A stretch of 64,000 nt of DNA from Crocosphaera chwakensis CCY0110 (lineage in GTDB: Bacteria; Cyanobacteriota; Cyanobacteriia; Cyanobacteriales; Microcystaceae). Location of the stretch: the NCBI RefSeq assembly GCF_000169335.1, contig NZ_AAXW01000009.1, forward strand, positions 1-64,000, written 5' to 3'. Below, piece after piece: positions 18,466-27,781 of the stretch. Each line of letters opens with the position of its first letter. The stretch's first letter is position 1. Under the pieces are notes generated by a model. It had not been told where the DNA came from. It did not search any database and was given only the letters and a program-made list of their open reading frames with translations. The translations under genes were made by a program, and so were the position numbers.

Positions 18466-19064
18466 TATTGATTACCTGTTAATTGAATACTACCTTGACG
18501 CAAAATTTCCCATCCTCTATTTGTCCATTTTGCCACAGTCGAAGGTAGGCCACTACCGTATTTTTTCTGATTCTTTATCAATTCTTCATTTAAAACTAAA
18601 ACATCAGGAAAAATTAAGGCAATGTCACTTAAGTTTTCTATGGGTGGTTCCCCAGATAAATTTGCGCTAGTGGTAGCTAAACACCCCGTTTGTTTAAGTA
18701 TATTTTGGGCAATGATGGAATTAGGAATACGGACTCCAATGGTACTCGGATCAAGAGGATTTATCCCTTGAGGAACTAACTCTGAAGCTGGTAAAACAAG
18801 AGTTAATTGGCCCGGCCAATATTTGTTGACAATCTTTTCCCAGATCCGAAATTCTTCGGGAGTTCCTTTAACATATTTCCAAATAGCTTCAGAAGATGAC
18901 CCCATCAAAATCAAAGGTTTATCAGGGGGTCGTTTTTTGGTAGCAAAAATGAGAGAAGCAGACTCAGGTAAGGCAGCTAAAGCAGGAACCGTGTCTGTAG
19001 GAAAACTAATGACTTTTCCCTCTTTTGCTCCTGTAATTAATTCCTGTTGAGAAACATTTGGCAT
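18465..19064 (-). CDS. tsaC: Threonylcarbamoyl-AMP synthase (YrdC/Sua5)
   Basis: 199 residues of the YrdC fold. VISFPTDTVPALAAL near the N-terminus, KKRPPDKPLILM and the C-terminal ATTSANLSGEPP are diagnostic. The enzyme makes threonylcarbamoyl-AMP from threonine, bicarbonate and ATP, the first step towards t6A37 in tRNAs that read ANN codons. It lacks the extra Sua5 domain and so is the short TsaC form. The histidine-kinase-like gene follows directly and overlaps by one base. Confidence 0.93.
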   Translation of the reverse strand: MPNVSQQELITGAKEGKVISFPTDTVPALAALPESASLIFATKKRPPDKPLILMGSSSEAIWKYVKGTPEEFRIWEKIVNKYWPGQLTLVLPASELVPQGINPLDPSTIGVRIPNSIIAQNILKQTGCLATTSANLSGEPPIENLSDIALIFPDVLVLNEELIKNQKKYGSGLPSTVAKWTNRGWEILRQGSIQLTGNQ

Positions 19065-19160
19065 TGGATATTTTAAGATTGATTTAGAATTTTAATTCAA
19101 ACCATAAGTTAATGTCTATAATTTTGGTGTTTCCATCAATTTAAAACTTATTGTAATGTT

Positions 19161-20834
19161 ATGAAACTAAAATTCCCTAAGAAATTCCGTTTTTATTTTA
19201 CCTTTACTGTGGCTTTGTGTTTAATTCTTAATATAGTCCTGGTGACTCAGGTTCAAGGGTTCAACAACACTACTAGCGATCGCACAGTTCCTCTATTAAA
19301 TAATTTAGGGAAGCATCATCATGAGATTACGACTTCTTCTCAGGTTGCCCAACAGTATTTTGATCAAGGATTGATGTTTATCTATGGTTTCAACCACAAA
19401 GAGGCTTATCTTTCCTTCCAAGAAGCCACGAAACTCGATCCCAATTGTGCGATATGTTACGCAGGAATGGCTTTGGCTTTAGGTCCTAATATTAACGCGC
19501 CAATGGATGAAAAAGCCATGCCAACCGCTTACGAAACCATCGAAAAAGCCCATCAATTAAGCAAAAATGCCTCAGCAAAAGAACAAGCTTATATTGAAGC
19601 CTTGAGACAGCGTTATTCCCCCCAACCTGTGGATGATCGTTCTTCTTTCGATCTCGCCTATGCCAACGCCATGAAAGAAGTGGTTAAACAGTACCCCGAT
19701 GATTTAGATGCAGCTACCCTCTACGCAGAAGCGTTAATGGACTTGATGCCGTGGAATTATTGGTTAGAAGGAGGAGAACCCAAACCAGAAACCAAAGAAA
19801 TTGTTGCAACTTTAGAATCTGTCTTAGCCAAAAATCCCCAACATCCAGGGGCCACCCATTATTATATTCATGCCGTAGAAGCCTCTAACCAGCCTGAAAA
19901 AGCAGAAGCAGCAGCCGATAATCTCCGTGATACGGTTCCAGGTTCCGGTCATTTGGTACATATGCCATCCCATATTTATCTACGCATTGGTCGTTATCAT
20001 GATGCAGCTTTAGCCAATGAAAAAGCGATGAAATCTGATGAAATCTATTTAGCCAATACCCAAGAAAAAGGCATTTATTCAGCCCTTTATTATCCCCATA
20101 ATATTCATTTTTTCTGGTCGGCTGCTAGTATGGAAGGCCGTAGTCAAGATGCGATCGCTGCTGCTAGAAAATTAGTTAATAAAGTGTCTAATTCTCAAAT
20201 TCAAGGATTTCCTTGGTCTGAAATCTTTTTACCCAGTCCTTACTTTTCTTTAGTACAATTTCGTCAATGGGATGAAATGTTAACCGAACCGAAACCTCCT
20301 GAAGAATTTACCTATACTAATGTAATGTGGCATTATGGTCGAGGTATGGCTTGGGTTGGAAAAGAACAATTAGATAAAGCAGTTATAGAAGAGAAAGCAA
20401 TGAGTCAATTATTGTCAGATAAATCTTTAGAAAAAATAGAAGCCACTGGTGTTCCTGCAACACAATTGATTAATATTGCTGACGAATTATTAAAGGGAAA
20501 TGTTTCTACATTGAAAGGGGAAAAAGAACAAGCGATCGCTCATTATCAAACGGCTGTTAAATTGCAGGATAATCTACCTTATATGGAACCTCCTTACTGG
20601 TATTATCCCACCCGTTATTCTTTAGCAACTGCCCTATTTCAACAAGGAAAATTCACAGAAGCAGAAGCGGTTTATCGTCAAGATTTACAACAACATCCTC
20701 ACAATGGTTGGTCTTTATTCGGTTTAGCAGAAACTTTAAAGGCGCAAGGTAAAACCGATGAGATAATGACTATTGAAAAGGAATTTAAGGATGCTTGGAA
20801 ACACGCAGAGTTTGAGTTAAGTTTGTCGAATTAA
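19161..20834 (+). CDS. Exported TPR-repeat protein
   Basis: 557 residues. An N-terminal signal or anchor (about residues 10-30) is followed by tetratricopeptide repeats. The first repeat region reads GLMFIYGFNHKEAYLSFQEA and continues into DPNCAICYAGMALALGP, a C-x-x-C pair conserved in this family of bacterial TPR proteins. Later segments, HYYIHAVEAS and HMPSHIYLRIGRYHDAA, are rich in His and Tyr. C-terminal repeats (ALFQQGKFTEAEAVYRQDL) are canonical TPRs. Probably a periplasmic or lipoprotein-like scaffold; partners unknown. Confidence 0.85.
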   Translation: MKLKFPKKFRFYFTFTVALCLILNIVLVTQVQGFNNTTSDRTVPLLNNLGKHHHEITTSSQVAQQYFDQGLMFIYGFNHKEAYLSFQEATKLDPNCAICYAGMALALGPNINAPMDEKAMPTAYETIEKAHQLSKNASAKEQAYIEALRQRYSPQPVDDRSSFDLAYANAMKEVVKQYPDDLDAATLYAEALMDLMPWNYWLEGGEPKPETKEIVATLESVLAKNPQHPGATHYYIHAVEASNQPEKAEAAADNLRDTVPGSGHLVHMPSHIYLRIGRYHDAALANEKAMKSDEIYLANTQEKGIYSALYYPHNIHFFWSAASMEGRSQDAIAAARKLVNKVSNSQIQGFPWSEIFLPSPYFSLVQFRQWDEMLTEPKPPEEFTYTNVMWHYGRGMAWVGKEQLDKAVIEEKAMSQLLSDKSLEKIEATGVPATQLINIADELLKGNVSTLKGEKEQAIAHYQTAVKLQDNLPYMEPPYWYYPTRYSLATALFQQGKFTEAEAVYRQDLQQHPHNGWSLFGLAETLKAQGKTDEIMTIEKEFKDAWKHAEFELSLSN

Positions 20835-20837
20835 TTA

Positions 20838-20903
20838 CGTAGGGTGGGCAATTTCAAAAATATTTATAGTAGTTTGGGATCATTCTATATTTTGCTCACT
20901 CTT
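20838..20903. repeat. Diverged GGTGGGCAA inverted repeat
   Basis: Begins CGTAGGGTGGGCAAT and ends with TTGCTCAC, so GTGGGCAA can pair with TTGCTCAC through one G-U. Related to the elements at 23977 and 46532. Confidence 0.45.
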
Positions 20904-20976
20904 GTATCTTTTAATTTTTGAAACGATTAGATATAATGATTAATAAAACATCTAGGTACAGTTACTAATTAGTAGC

Positions 20977-21201
20977 ATGAGCGACCGTTTATCATCTATT
21001 ACAGCTAAAAAAGCTTTGCGTAAACTGAAAAAAGCCTGATTTGAAAAACATCATCAGAAAGGTAGTCATTTAGTTCTAAAACATTGTGATGGTCGTATGG
21101 TTGTCTTACCTATCCATGCTAAAGACATTTCTAAAGGTACACTATATAATATTATTGTTAATCAAGCTCAATTAACTATCGAAGAATGGAAAAATCTTTA
21201 G
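20977..21201 (+). pseudogene. hicA: HicA-type toxin with premature TGA stop
   Basis: A 75-codon frame from ATG 20977 is interrupted at codon 21 (21037-21039) by TGA. Around it the translation is LRKLKKA-stop-FEKHHQKGSHLVLKH, exactly where HicA proteins have KAGFE...QKGSH, so GGA to TGA is the simplest change. The rest continues intact with the catalytic-type GSH histidine, VVLPIHAKDISKGTLYNII and the end LTIEEW. HicA toxins are small double-stranded RNA-binding ribonucleases that cut mRNA. No HicB antitoxin gene lies next to it. Confidence 0.85.
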
Positions 21202-21316
21202 AAATAATATAAAGTTCTTTTGATTAAAAATACTCCGAATTTATGAAGGTGCATTAAAATAATATAATACACCCTCAATTTAGACTAATTACTCATCTAT
21301 CATTACATTAGAAGCA

Positions 21317-22453
21317 TTAGATTATCTCAGATTGTTCTGGTTGACTTACATAACTATCTTGAGTTAGATGTTTAATTCTAGCTTTAAGAAATTCAGAAAA
21401 ACCGTAAATTTCATCTAAATTTGAAACACAATGTTTTGCTTCTTTTCCTTTTCCGTCAAGAACACCAATCACTTTTTTATTATTGGTAAATCTTAATCGA
21501 CAAATTGTTTTAGTTACCTTACCATCTAGATTGATCCCAAAATATGCTATTGTATCCTTATAAGATAATCGAGATGTATCAATAACTTCACGCAAAATGG
21601 ATTTAACTAAATAAAAGCCTTCTAGTTCTTCTGGAGTGGTGACAATTCTATTATCCTTTTTATTAGATTCTTCTTCATCTGAATTTTCTGAATCGTCGAT
21701 AACAGGATCTACTGGAGATATCTTGCCATTATCTTCATCATTACCCATAGCAGATTCTAATCTTTCTTTTATACGTTCATTAATGTATTCTTTGAGAGAA
21801 CACTTCGTTATTTCAGTAAACTTTTCAATGACTGCTGCTGTCTTTATGCCAGGATAAACACCATCAATAACGTATTTCACCAAACCAGGAGACGGATTTG
21901 TAAGTTCATCCGCAATAACTCTCTTTATCTCTTTAGTGTATAAAAGATTTTTTGCAACGTCCCCTAATTCATCATGATTAAAGTTAGACTTAGAAAACCT
22001 TTTAAGTTCTTTAACCGAAGACTCATCAAAGTTTGATATATCAAACTCAAAAAAAGGCTTGTCATCCATGACATTATCTTTATCGGTATCTGTATAAAAA
22101 CGATAAAGAATACCATTGGTTAAAATTGCGATTTTTGTATCTGTTACATGAAAATATCGGTGTAACTGAGAACGATGTTTAGGGTTGTCTAAATTTTCCT
22201 GACAATGTTTACATTCCATTAAGATAATGGGTTCATCATCGGCAAAAATGGCATAATCGACCTTTTCTCCCTTTAATTCTGGTAAATCAGCCGTATATTC
22301 GGGATGTACTTCCATCGGATTAAAAACATCGTAACCCAATGCTTGAATAAAAGGCATGATAAAAGCCGTTTTAGTTGCCTCTTCTGTCTGAATTGAAGAA
22401 CTTAGCTTTTCAATTTGTTGAGAGATGGTTTTGAGTCGATCAATTAAGTCCAT
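21317..22453 (-). CDS. Stand-alone nuclease resembling the HsdR N-terminal domain
   Basis: 378 residues from the ATG at 22453. The N-terminal domain has the PD-(D/E)XK pattern of type I restriction HsdR: TEEATKTAFIMPFIQALGY, Asp67 in KVDYAIF and the E-C-K triad (residues 80-82) in IILMECKH. There are no helicase motifs after it; instead a linker rich in Asp, Asn, Ser and Glu (about 240-270) leads to a second domain beginning TTPEELEGFYLVKSILREV. No hsdM or hsdS is nearby. Such orphan proteins are usually labelled type I restriction enzyme by domain only; a defence role is possible but not shown. Confidence 0.78.
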   Translation of the reverse strand: MDLIDRLKTISQQIEKLSSSIQTEEATKTAFIMPFIQALGYDVFNPMEVHPEYTADLPELKGEKVDYAIFADDEPIILMECKHCQENLDNPKHRSQLHRYFHVTDTKIAILTNGILYRFYTDTDKDNVMDDKPFFEFDISNFDESSVKELKRFSKSNFNHDELGDVAKNLLYTKEIKRVIADELTNPSPGLVKYVIDGVYPGIKTAAVIEKFTEITKCSLKEYINERIKERLESAMGNDEDNGKISPVDPVIDDSENSDEEESNKKDNRIVTTPEELEGFYLVKSILREVIDTSRLSYKDTIAYFGINLDGKVTKTICRLRFTNNKKVIGVLDGKGKEAKHCVSNLDEIYGFSEFLKARIKHLTQDSYVSQPEQSEII

Positions 22454-22611
22454 AATAATTGTCAAATGTCTTCAAGGGTTTATATTGTAATAGTTCCCCA
22501 TTTTTCTGAATTTCTAACATGACAAACTAATTAAAGTTATTGATCGCTTCTTCTTTCTTGTATTAATGATTTCTTGGTCTCAATGAAAAGACTTAAATTC
22601 ATAATTGAGAT

Positions 22612-23196
22612 TTAAACTTTCTTATCAAAATTAACTCGTTTATATAACTCATCTAAACTAATTTCAAAATCAACAGAATTTAAAGATAATTTATTTTCTT
22701 TTGTTTCATATTCCGTTAACATCCATTGATGATCAGCAGTTTTCACAAAATGCTCAACTAATACACTATATTGATCGATTAAGATGTATTCTTTAAAATT
22801 AGGAATGGATCGATAAAAACGAAATTTATCCCCTCTATCTCTTGCTTGAGTAGATTTAGATAAAACTTCTACGATAATAGTCGGATTAGTAATAGTTGTG
22901 GTTCCTGGAGGGTGATAAACGGGTTGTCCTTCAACTACCATAATATCAGGATAAGTGTACTCACGATAACGAGGAATCCATAAACGAACATCTCCTACAA
23001 ATACCTCTGCATTTTGTTCTCTTAAAGCAAAATTTAAGTAAGTACAAAATTCAAGAACAAGACGATTATGGTTAGTCGTTCCTCCAGTCATTAGAACAAT
23101 TTCTCCGTTACGATATTCATGTTTTTCTTCTGATTCTTCTTCTAATTTTAAGTATTCTTCTGGAGTATAAATTTGTTTATCTGCTGCAACAGTCAT
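22612..23196 (-). CDS. Uma2 family (DUF820) putative endonuclease
   Basis: 194 residues. YTPEEYLKLEEESEEKHEY, GDVRLWIP, TYPDIMVVEG and PTIIVEVLSKSTQARDRGDK are the standard Uma2 motifs, in which the D of PDI and the E-V-L-S-x-S segment supply PD-(D/E)XK nuclease-like residues. The family is expanded in cyanobacteria and its biological role is unknown. A second member lies 35 bases upstream on the same strand and a third at 49.1 kb. Confidence 0.9.
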   Translation of the reverse strand: MTVAADKQIYTPEEYLKLEEESEEKHEYRNGEIVLMTGGTTNHNRLVLEFCTYLNFALREQNAEVFVGDVRLWIPRYREYTYPDIMVVEGQPVYHPPGTTTITNPTIIVEVLSKSTQARDRGDKFRFYRSIPNFKEYILIDQYSVLVEHFVKTADHQWMLTEYETKENKLSLNSVDFEISLDELYKRVNFDKKV

Positions 23197-23231
23197 AATA
23201 TTTTTCCTAAAATTTTTAAATGTTGATGATT

Positions 23232-23912
23232 CTATTTTAACAAGTTTTGTCTAAAATTTTGATACTCTCTTGTTTTCATTCCTTCCTGTAATATTTCTAA
23301 AACCTTCAATAAATTACCTGTTAATAACGCTTCAACATCTAGCCATAAACCAGGATAAACATCACTTTTGATAATTTCATTTTTATCTATTTTTAATTTA
23401 GTATACTGCCCTTCTTTTAAAGCAAACCAGTCAATTTCATTATCATAAACTCGCCATACTAAATATTCTTTAACTTGATTTCGCTCATAAGCTTTAAGTT
23501 TATCATGTAAATCAATAGAAACCGTACTAGCTGCAATTTCTACTATTAATTCTGGCGCACCTTCTACATAATCATCTTCACTAATAACTGAGTTTCCTCC
23601 TTTATCTATACGAAGTAAAGCATCAGGTTGAGGAACATTTTTGTTATCTAATCTTACGGTTGCATTATCAGCTAATTCAACCCCTAAAGTTACTGCTTCA
23701 TATTGCGCTAACCAACCAATCATATGAGCATGAGGTTGACCATGTTGTCTAAACCTTAACGTAGCCGGCATATAAACTAAACCCTCAATTAATTCAGCTT
23801 TTTTAACATTAGACATTAACTGATAACGATGTTCAAATTCAAAAGAAGTTAAGTGATCGCCATTTTCTAAAGGGGGAATAGATGGATCAGATTTTGTTAA
23901 ATTTAAAGTCAT
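23232..23912 (-). CDS. Uma2 family (DUF820) putative endonuclease
   Basis: 226 residues with the same fold as the next gene but quite different in sequence: FEFEHRYQLMSNVKKAELIEGLVYMP, PQPDALLRID and APELIVEIAASTVSIDLHDK replace the corresponding motifs. The low similarity argues against a recent tandem copy. The two are probably co-transcribed. Many cyanobacterial genomes encode dozens of such genes; nuclease activity is inferred from the fold. Confidence 0.88.
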   Translation of the reverse strand: MTLNLTKSDPSIPPLENGDHLTSFEFEHRYQLMSNVKKAELIEGLVYMPATLRFRQHGQPHAHMIGWLAQYEAVTLGVELADNATVRLDNKNVPQPDALLRIDKGGNSVISEDDYVEGAPELIVEIAASTVSIDLHDKLKAYERNQVKEYLVWRVYDNEIDWFALKEGQYTKLKIDKNEIIKSDVYPGLWLDVEALLTGNLLKVLEILQEGMKTREYQNFRQNLLK

Positions 23913-23976
23913 AATTAAACTTAAAACTAAACTAATATATTAATACTATTATAGTTTTTTTATAAAAATTAAGTAA

Positions 23977-23993
23977 GGTGGGCAATGCCCACC
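23977..23993. repeat. Palindrome GGTGGGCAATGCCCACC
   Basis: A perfect palindrome with 8-base arms and one central base, eight bases from the pgi stop codon. It can fold as a hairpin on either strand. Longer or diverged relatives occur at 20838 and 46532, so it is a dispersed element. Confidence 0.7.
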
Positions 23994-24000
23994 CAAGAGA

Positions 24001-25581
24001 TTAACTAGCAGAAACTTTCAATGTTTTTAGATCAGTTAAATCACCAGCTAAAGCAACACCTCGCCCATTGGCTGCTAAATGACGGACAATTTTATAAACA
24101 AATTCTACTTCATCAGGAGAACCTGCTTTTGCTGCTAAGGTTTCTATATCCAAAGCTTCAGATGTTTCTTGAATCACCGTTTGTACCTTAGTTTGTAAGT
24201 CCAAAATAGAGGCCGACATTTTCTTACCAGCTTCTACTCCAGGTTGATGATAAGCATTAATATTCACTAAAGAAGCATAGAAACTAACCGCCCTTTCATA
24301 CAAGGCGATTAAAGCCCCAACAGTACGAGGATTAACCTGTGGAATGGTAATCGTAATGGAGTCTCTACTATTCTCAAATAACGCTTGTCTGGTTCCTTGT
24401 AAAAACCCTGATAAAAAGTCACCAGATGTCACTCCAGGTTCAATTTCAAAATGGGTATCTCTGCCATCTTCTAAGACTTCGATAAAAGTAGCAAAAAAGT
24501 TAGGAACCCCTTCCCTTAATTGCTGTACATAAGCGTGTTGATCTGTCGATCCTTTGTTACCATAAACCGCAATGCCTTGATACACTGTATTGCCGTCAAG
24601 ATCCTTTTCTTTACCTAATGATTCCATCACCAACTGTTGTAAATAACGACTAAACAACAGCAGACTATCTTTATAAGGAAGAACTACCATATCCTTTTCT
24701 CCCTTACCATTGCCTGAATAATACCAAGCCAAAGCCAATAAAGCAGCCGGGTTGGTTTTGAGATCCTTTACCCTAGTGGCTTCATCCATTTCCTTGGCCC
24801 CGATCAACATTCCATCAATATTGATCCCTTGCAAAGCAGCCGGTAATAAACCCACGGCAGATAGTTCTGATGTTCTTCCCCCTACCCAGTCTTGCATAGG
24901 AAACCTTGCTAACCAGTCGGTAGCTATTTTGTCCATCTTACTGCCTGGCATGGTAATAGCAACGGCGTGGGGTTCAAAAGCTAATCCCTTGCTTTCGTAA
25001 GCGTGTTTGACTTCTAACATCCCGTTACGGGTTTCTGGGGTTCCCCCTGACTTGGTGGTAATGAGAACTAAGGTACTTTTGAGGCGATCGCCGATATTTT
25101 TTAAGGTACTATCGATGCCGGCAGGATCAGTGTTATCGATAAAATGGATGGTCATGGGAGGATTTTCTGAGGGTAACGCCTCAGCCACAAACTGCGGGCC
25201 TAAAGCTGATCCTCCAATACCTACCGAGAGAATATCCGTAAACTTGTCTGCTGTGGGGGGTTTAATGGTTCCCTGGTGGACTTTTTTGACAAATTGGGCA
25301 ATATTGGCTAAAGGTTCAGTGATTTCTTTTCTTGCCTCTTCATTGGGGGCTAATTCTGGGGCCCGCAACCAATAATGTCCCACCATCCGGCCTTCATCAG
25401 GGTTAGCGATCGCCCCAGCTTCTAAGGCTTCCATATCTGCGAAGGCTTTCTCAAATTTAGGGGTTAGTTCTTTAACCAATTGATCATCAAATCCCATTCG
25501 GCTAATATCAACATAGAATCCTAACCCTTTGTGATAATAAAGCCAGTCTTGGTAACGTTGCCACAGTTGTTGTTTATCCAT
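24001..25581 (-). CDS. pgi: Glucose-6-phosphate isomerase
   Basis: 526 residues. Interconverts glucose-6-phosphate and fructose-6-phosphate, joining glycogen metabolism, the oxidative pentose phosphate route and the Calvin cycle. SVGIGGSALGPQFVAEAL, the phosphate-binding TTKSGGTPET and VGGRTSELSAVGLLPAAL with the catalytic-region arginine are present, as are the glutamate- and histidine-containing segments DQHAYVQQLREG and NAYHQPGVEAGKK. Length and order match cyanobacterial Pgi. Single gene on the minus strand. Confidence 0.97.
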   Translation of the reverse strand: MDKQQLWQRYQDWLYYHKGLGFYVDISRMGFDDQLVKELTPKFEKAFADMEALEAGAIANPDEGRMVGHYWLRAPELAPNEEARKEITEPLANIAQFVKKVHQGTIKPPTADKFTDILSVGIGGSALGPQFVAEALPSENPPMTIHFIDNTDPAGIDSTLKNIGDRLKSTLVLITTKSGGTPETRNGMLEVKHAYESKGLAFEPHAVAITMPGSKMDKIATDWLARFPMQDWVGGRTSELSAVGLLPAALQGINIDGMLIGAKEMDEATRVKDLKTNPAALLALAWYYSGNGKGEKDMVVLPYKDSLLLFSRYLQQLVMESLGKEKDLDGNTVYQGIAVYGNKGSTDQHAYVQQLREGVPNFFATFIEVLEDGRDTHFEIEPGVTSGDFLSGFLQGTRQALFENSRDSITITIPQVNPRTVGALIALYERAVSFYASLVNINAYHQPGVEAGKKMSASILDLQTKVQTVIQETSEALDIETLAAKAGSPDEVEFVYKIVRHLAANGRGVALAGDLTDLKTLKVSAS

Positions 25582-25990
25582 ACAAAATCTTACACAAGTT
25601 CTTTACGCAGGGGGAATTTTTTCACACTCCCTCAATTCATCATAGATATATCTGCTAAGAAAATGGGGTTAAGATTTCGTTATTTTTTTGAGAAATGATT
25701 ACAATTTTTGATTCTTTTTTATCTTAAATTAGATTATTTTATTTTTATCTCTCAACCAAATTCCATGCTCTACTTTTTTGTTATCGATTCATCATAACCA
25801 TCGTCTTTCTTAATTTTCGTCATGTTTCGTACCACAGGAATCATAAATATTTAAAATTTATAATATTTTTTTAATAAGCAGGGATAAACTTACGCCCTTA
25901 CCATAAAGTTGAAAAAAAAGATATATTATTGTAAACTTTAATAAAAATAAGTTAAATTTAAAATTTAATATTTATATTAGTCCATTTTTA
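25582..25990. other. AT-rich intergenic region
   Basis: About 410 bases, extremely AT-rich, between divergently transcribed pgi and a membrane-protein gene. No open frame, repeat or strong hairpin was found. Promoters for both genes should lie here. Confidence 0.5.
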
Positions 25991-26629
25991 ATGAATTTAT
26001 TACATCAAACGAAACCTATTTTAAGACGAAAGCAAAGGGATCTCTATTGTCAAGAATATCAATCTTTAGTCAGTCTTTATCTAAAAATAGCAGGGAAAAC
26101 CATATATTCTGGCCTATATAGCTGTTTAGATCAAGTTTGCCTGATCTGGGGGCTGATTGTAGCTGCTATCTTTTTAACGGCTCAATTTTCTCCCATTAGC
26201 TGGACGACTCAGGCGATCGCTTGGTCAATTTTAACCATAGCTGGAACCTTAGCTATGATGATCCTGACTCATTTTTGGGTGAAGCAACGACAACTTAATT
26301 GGATTTTATACACTTGGGTTATTTTAATGGGAGGGGGTATTATCCTGACTGACTGCGGTATTTTTTTGGGATGGGGTATGATTCTCACCAACCTATCTCA
26401 CTTGTGGTTAGGGTTATGCAGTCTGGGGTATACGGTAACAGGGTTAGGCTTAAATTCCCGTGCTTTATTATTAGTAGGATTAGGACATTTGTTAGGCATT
26501 TTAATCTTACCCCATGTCATGGGTTGGCAATTTTTAGCCACAGCCATCATTATGGTCATGAGTTTACTAATCTTAGCAGAAACGCAATGGGATATTAATG
26601 TTTCTAAGACAAGCAAAGATTCCCAATAG
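25991..26629 (+). CDS. Unrecognised membrane protein
   Basis: 212 residues. A basic N-terminal stretch (LLHQTKPILRRKQRDLY) is followed by about five or six hydrophobic segments rich in Leu, Ile, Gly and Trp: VCLIWGLIVAAIFLTAQF, AWSILTIAGTLAMMIL, ILYTWVILMGGGIILTDCGI, HLWLGLCSLGYTV, LLLVGLGHLLGILIL and FLATAIIMVMSLLIL. The end is polar. I do not recognise the family. It reads as a real gene because of its continuous hydrophobic pattern and codon use like its neighbours. Confidence 0.65.
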   Translation: MNLLHQTKPILRRKQRDLYCQEYQSLVSLYLKIAGKTIYSGLYSCLDQVCLIWGLIVAAIFLTAQFSPISWTTQAIAWSILTIAGTLAMMILTHFWVKQRQLNWILYTWVILMGGGIILTDCGIFLGWGMILTNLSHLWLGLCSLGYTVTGLGLNSRALLLVGLGHLLGILILPHVMGWQFLATAIIMVMSLLILAETQWDINVSKTSKDSQ

Positions 26630-26762
26630 AAGTAAGTAGATAATCTCCACACCCCACACTCCTTACTTTTCACGGGATCTCAAGGTATCTTAAGTTACTG
26701 CTTTGAGGCAGACGGCAGGAGGCAGCAGGCAGGAGTATAGACGAGCTTCAAACCTACTAGCC

Positions 26763-26882
26763 ATAAAAGCAGAAAAATCAATTTTATCAGTCCACAATAA
26801 TCAAGCATTAGCTCCTGGTTTACTCAGAAGTTTAATTGGACAAGCAGGAATCACCGTTGACGAGTTTTTAAGTTACAAATGA
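26763..26882 (+). pseudogene. C-terminal remnant of a HicA-like toxin
   Basis: The frame ending with TGA at 26880 reads ILSVHNNQALAPGLLRSLIG and then QAGITVDEFLSYK. This fits the C-terminal part of HicA proteins (VPVH...LKPGTLRSILRQAGLTVEEF). The N-terminal half with the GSH motif is missing and no start codon is available. Upstream is a short GC-rich tract (GGCAGGAGGCAGCAGGCAGG). The match is to a short stretch only. Confidence 0.5.
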
Positions 26883-27068
26883 CAAACGGGTGAAAACATT
26901 TTACAGTCTCTTCTGAGTCTAAACGCCTCTAAAACAGACCTTTCAGCCTCCTCGAAAAAAAAATTTAAAAAATTTTTGAGTCAAGTGATATGTTTTTTGA
27001 TCCAGGTGGGTATGTTCCTTCTAGAAGCGAAAAAACATTAACCTCTACCAAAAAGGAACATTAAACCA
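26883..27068 (+). promoter_or_regulatory. Upstream region of pilA
   Basis: A gene-free stretch with an A-run and CAGGTGGGTATGTTCC about 50 bases before the start; TATGTT could be the -10 box. AAAAAGGAAC before the ATG offers a ribosome-binding site. No clear -35 was found. Confidence 0.35.
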
Positions 27069-27740
27069 ATGAATAGCACTTTTAAAGCTAACTTAATCAA
27101 AACCCTCGCTAACAAAAAAGGAAACAAAGGTTTCACCTTAATCGAATTATTAGTTGTAGTTATTATTATCGGTGTATTAGCAGCTATCGCTCTTCCTAAC
27201 CTCCTAGGACAAGTTGGTAAAGCTCGTGAATCTGAAGCTAAGAGTACCCTAGGAGCAATGAGTCGCGCTCAGCAAACTGCTTTCGCTGAAAGAGGACGTT
27301 TTGCTGGTAGCATGGCTGAATTAGAAGTACCCGTCGGTAACGAAAAATTCTATGGTATCTTTTTAGATGCGGCAGCTAGTGCTGCTACTCCTGTTGCCAA
27401 CAACGGTTTTATGGGAGCTACAGGAATTAACAGAGACGCTACTGGTGCCGTAACGGATATCGGTGCTGTTGCTAATGGCCAGAATGGAACCCGCGACTAC
27501 GCTGCTGGTATCACCTACGATCCCCTCAACCGTGTATTTTCCACCGTTGTTTGTCGTGCTAATAACTCTGCAACCGTATCTGCTGCTAAGTACGTTATCC
27601 ATACTGGTACAGCAGTTAATGCTACCAACAATAAGGTTATTGATGGTACCGTTGCAGGTGTTAACGGAGACACAGGTGCAACCACTATTGACAACGCAAT
27701 TGCTACTTGTGATACAGCTAACACCGAAGAAGTTAAGTAG
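27069..27740 (+). CDS. pilA: Type IV major pilin-like protein (PilA)
   Basis: 223 residues. A 26-residue or so basic leader ends in KKGNKG, then FTLIELLVVVIIIGVLAAI starts the pilin helix; prepilin peptidase would cut between G and F, and the glutamate at mature position 5 is present. The globular part is rich in Ala, Gly, Thr and Asn and contains a C-x(n)-C pair near the C-terminus (VVCRANNS and ATCDTAN) that can form the D-region disulfide. Type IV pili serve motility and DNA uptake. A strong terminator follows. A second, shorter-loop pilin lies at 41.8 kb. Confidence 0.93.
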   Translation: MNSTFKANLIKTLANKKGNKGFTLIELLVVVIIIGVLAAIALPNLLGQVGKARESEAKSTLGAMSRAQQTAFAERGRFAGSMAELEVPVGNEKFYGIFLDAAASAATPVANNGFMGATGINRDATGAVTDIGAVANGQNGTRDYAAGITYDPLNRVFSTVVCRANNSATVSAAKYVIHTGTAVNATNNKVIDGTVAGVNGDTGATTIDNAIATCDTANTEEVK

Positions 27741-27781
27741 GACTAGGCTGTGCTAACACTAACATAATCTAATCATAATCT

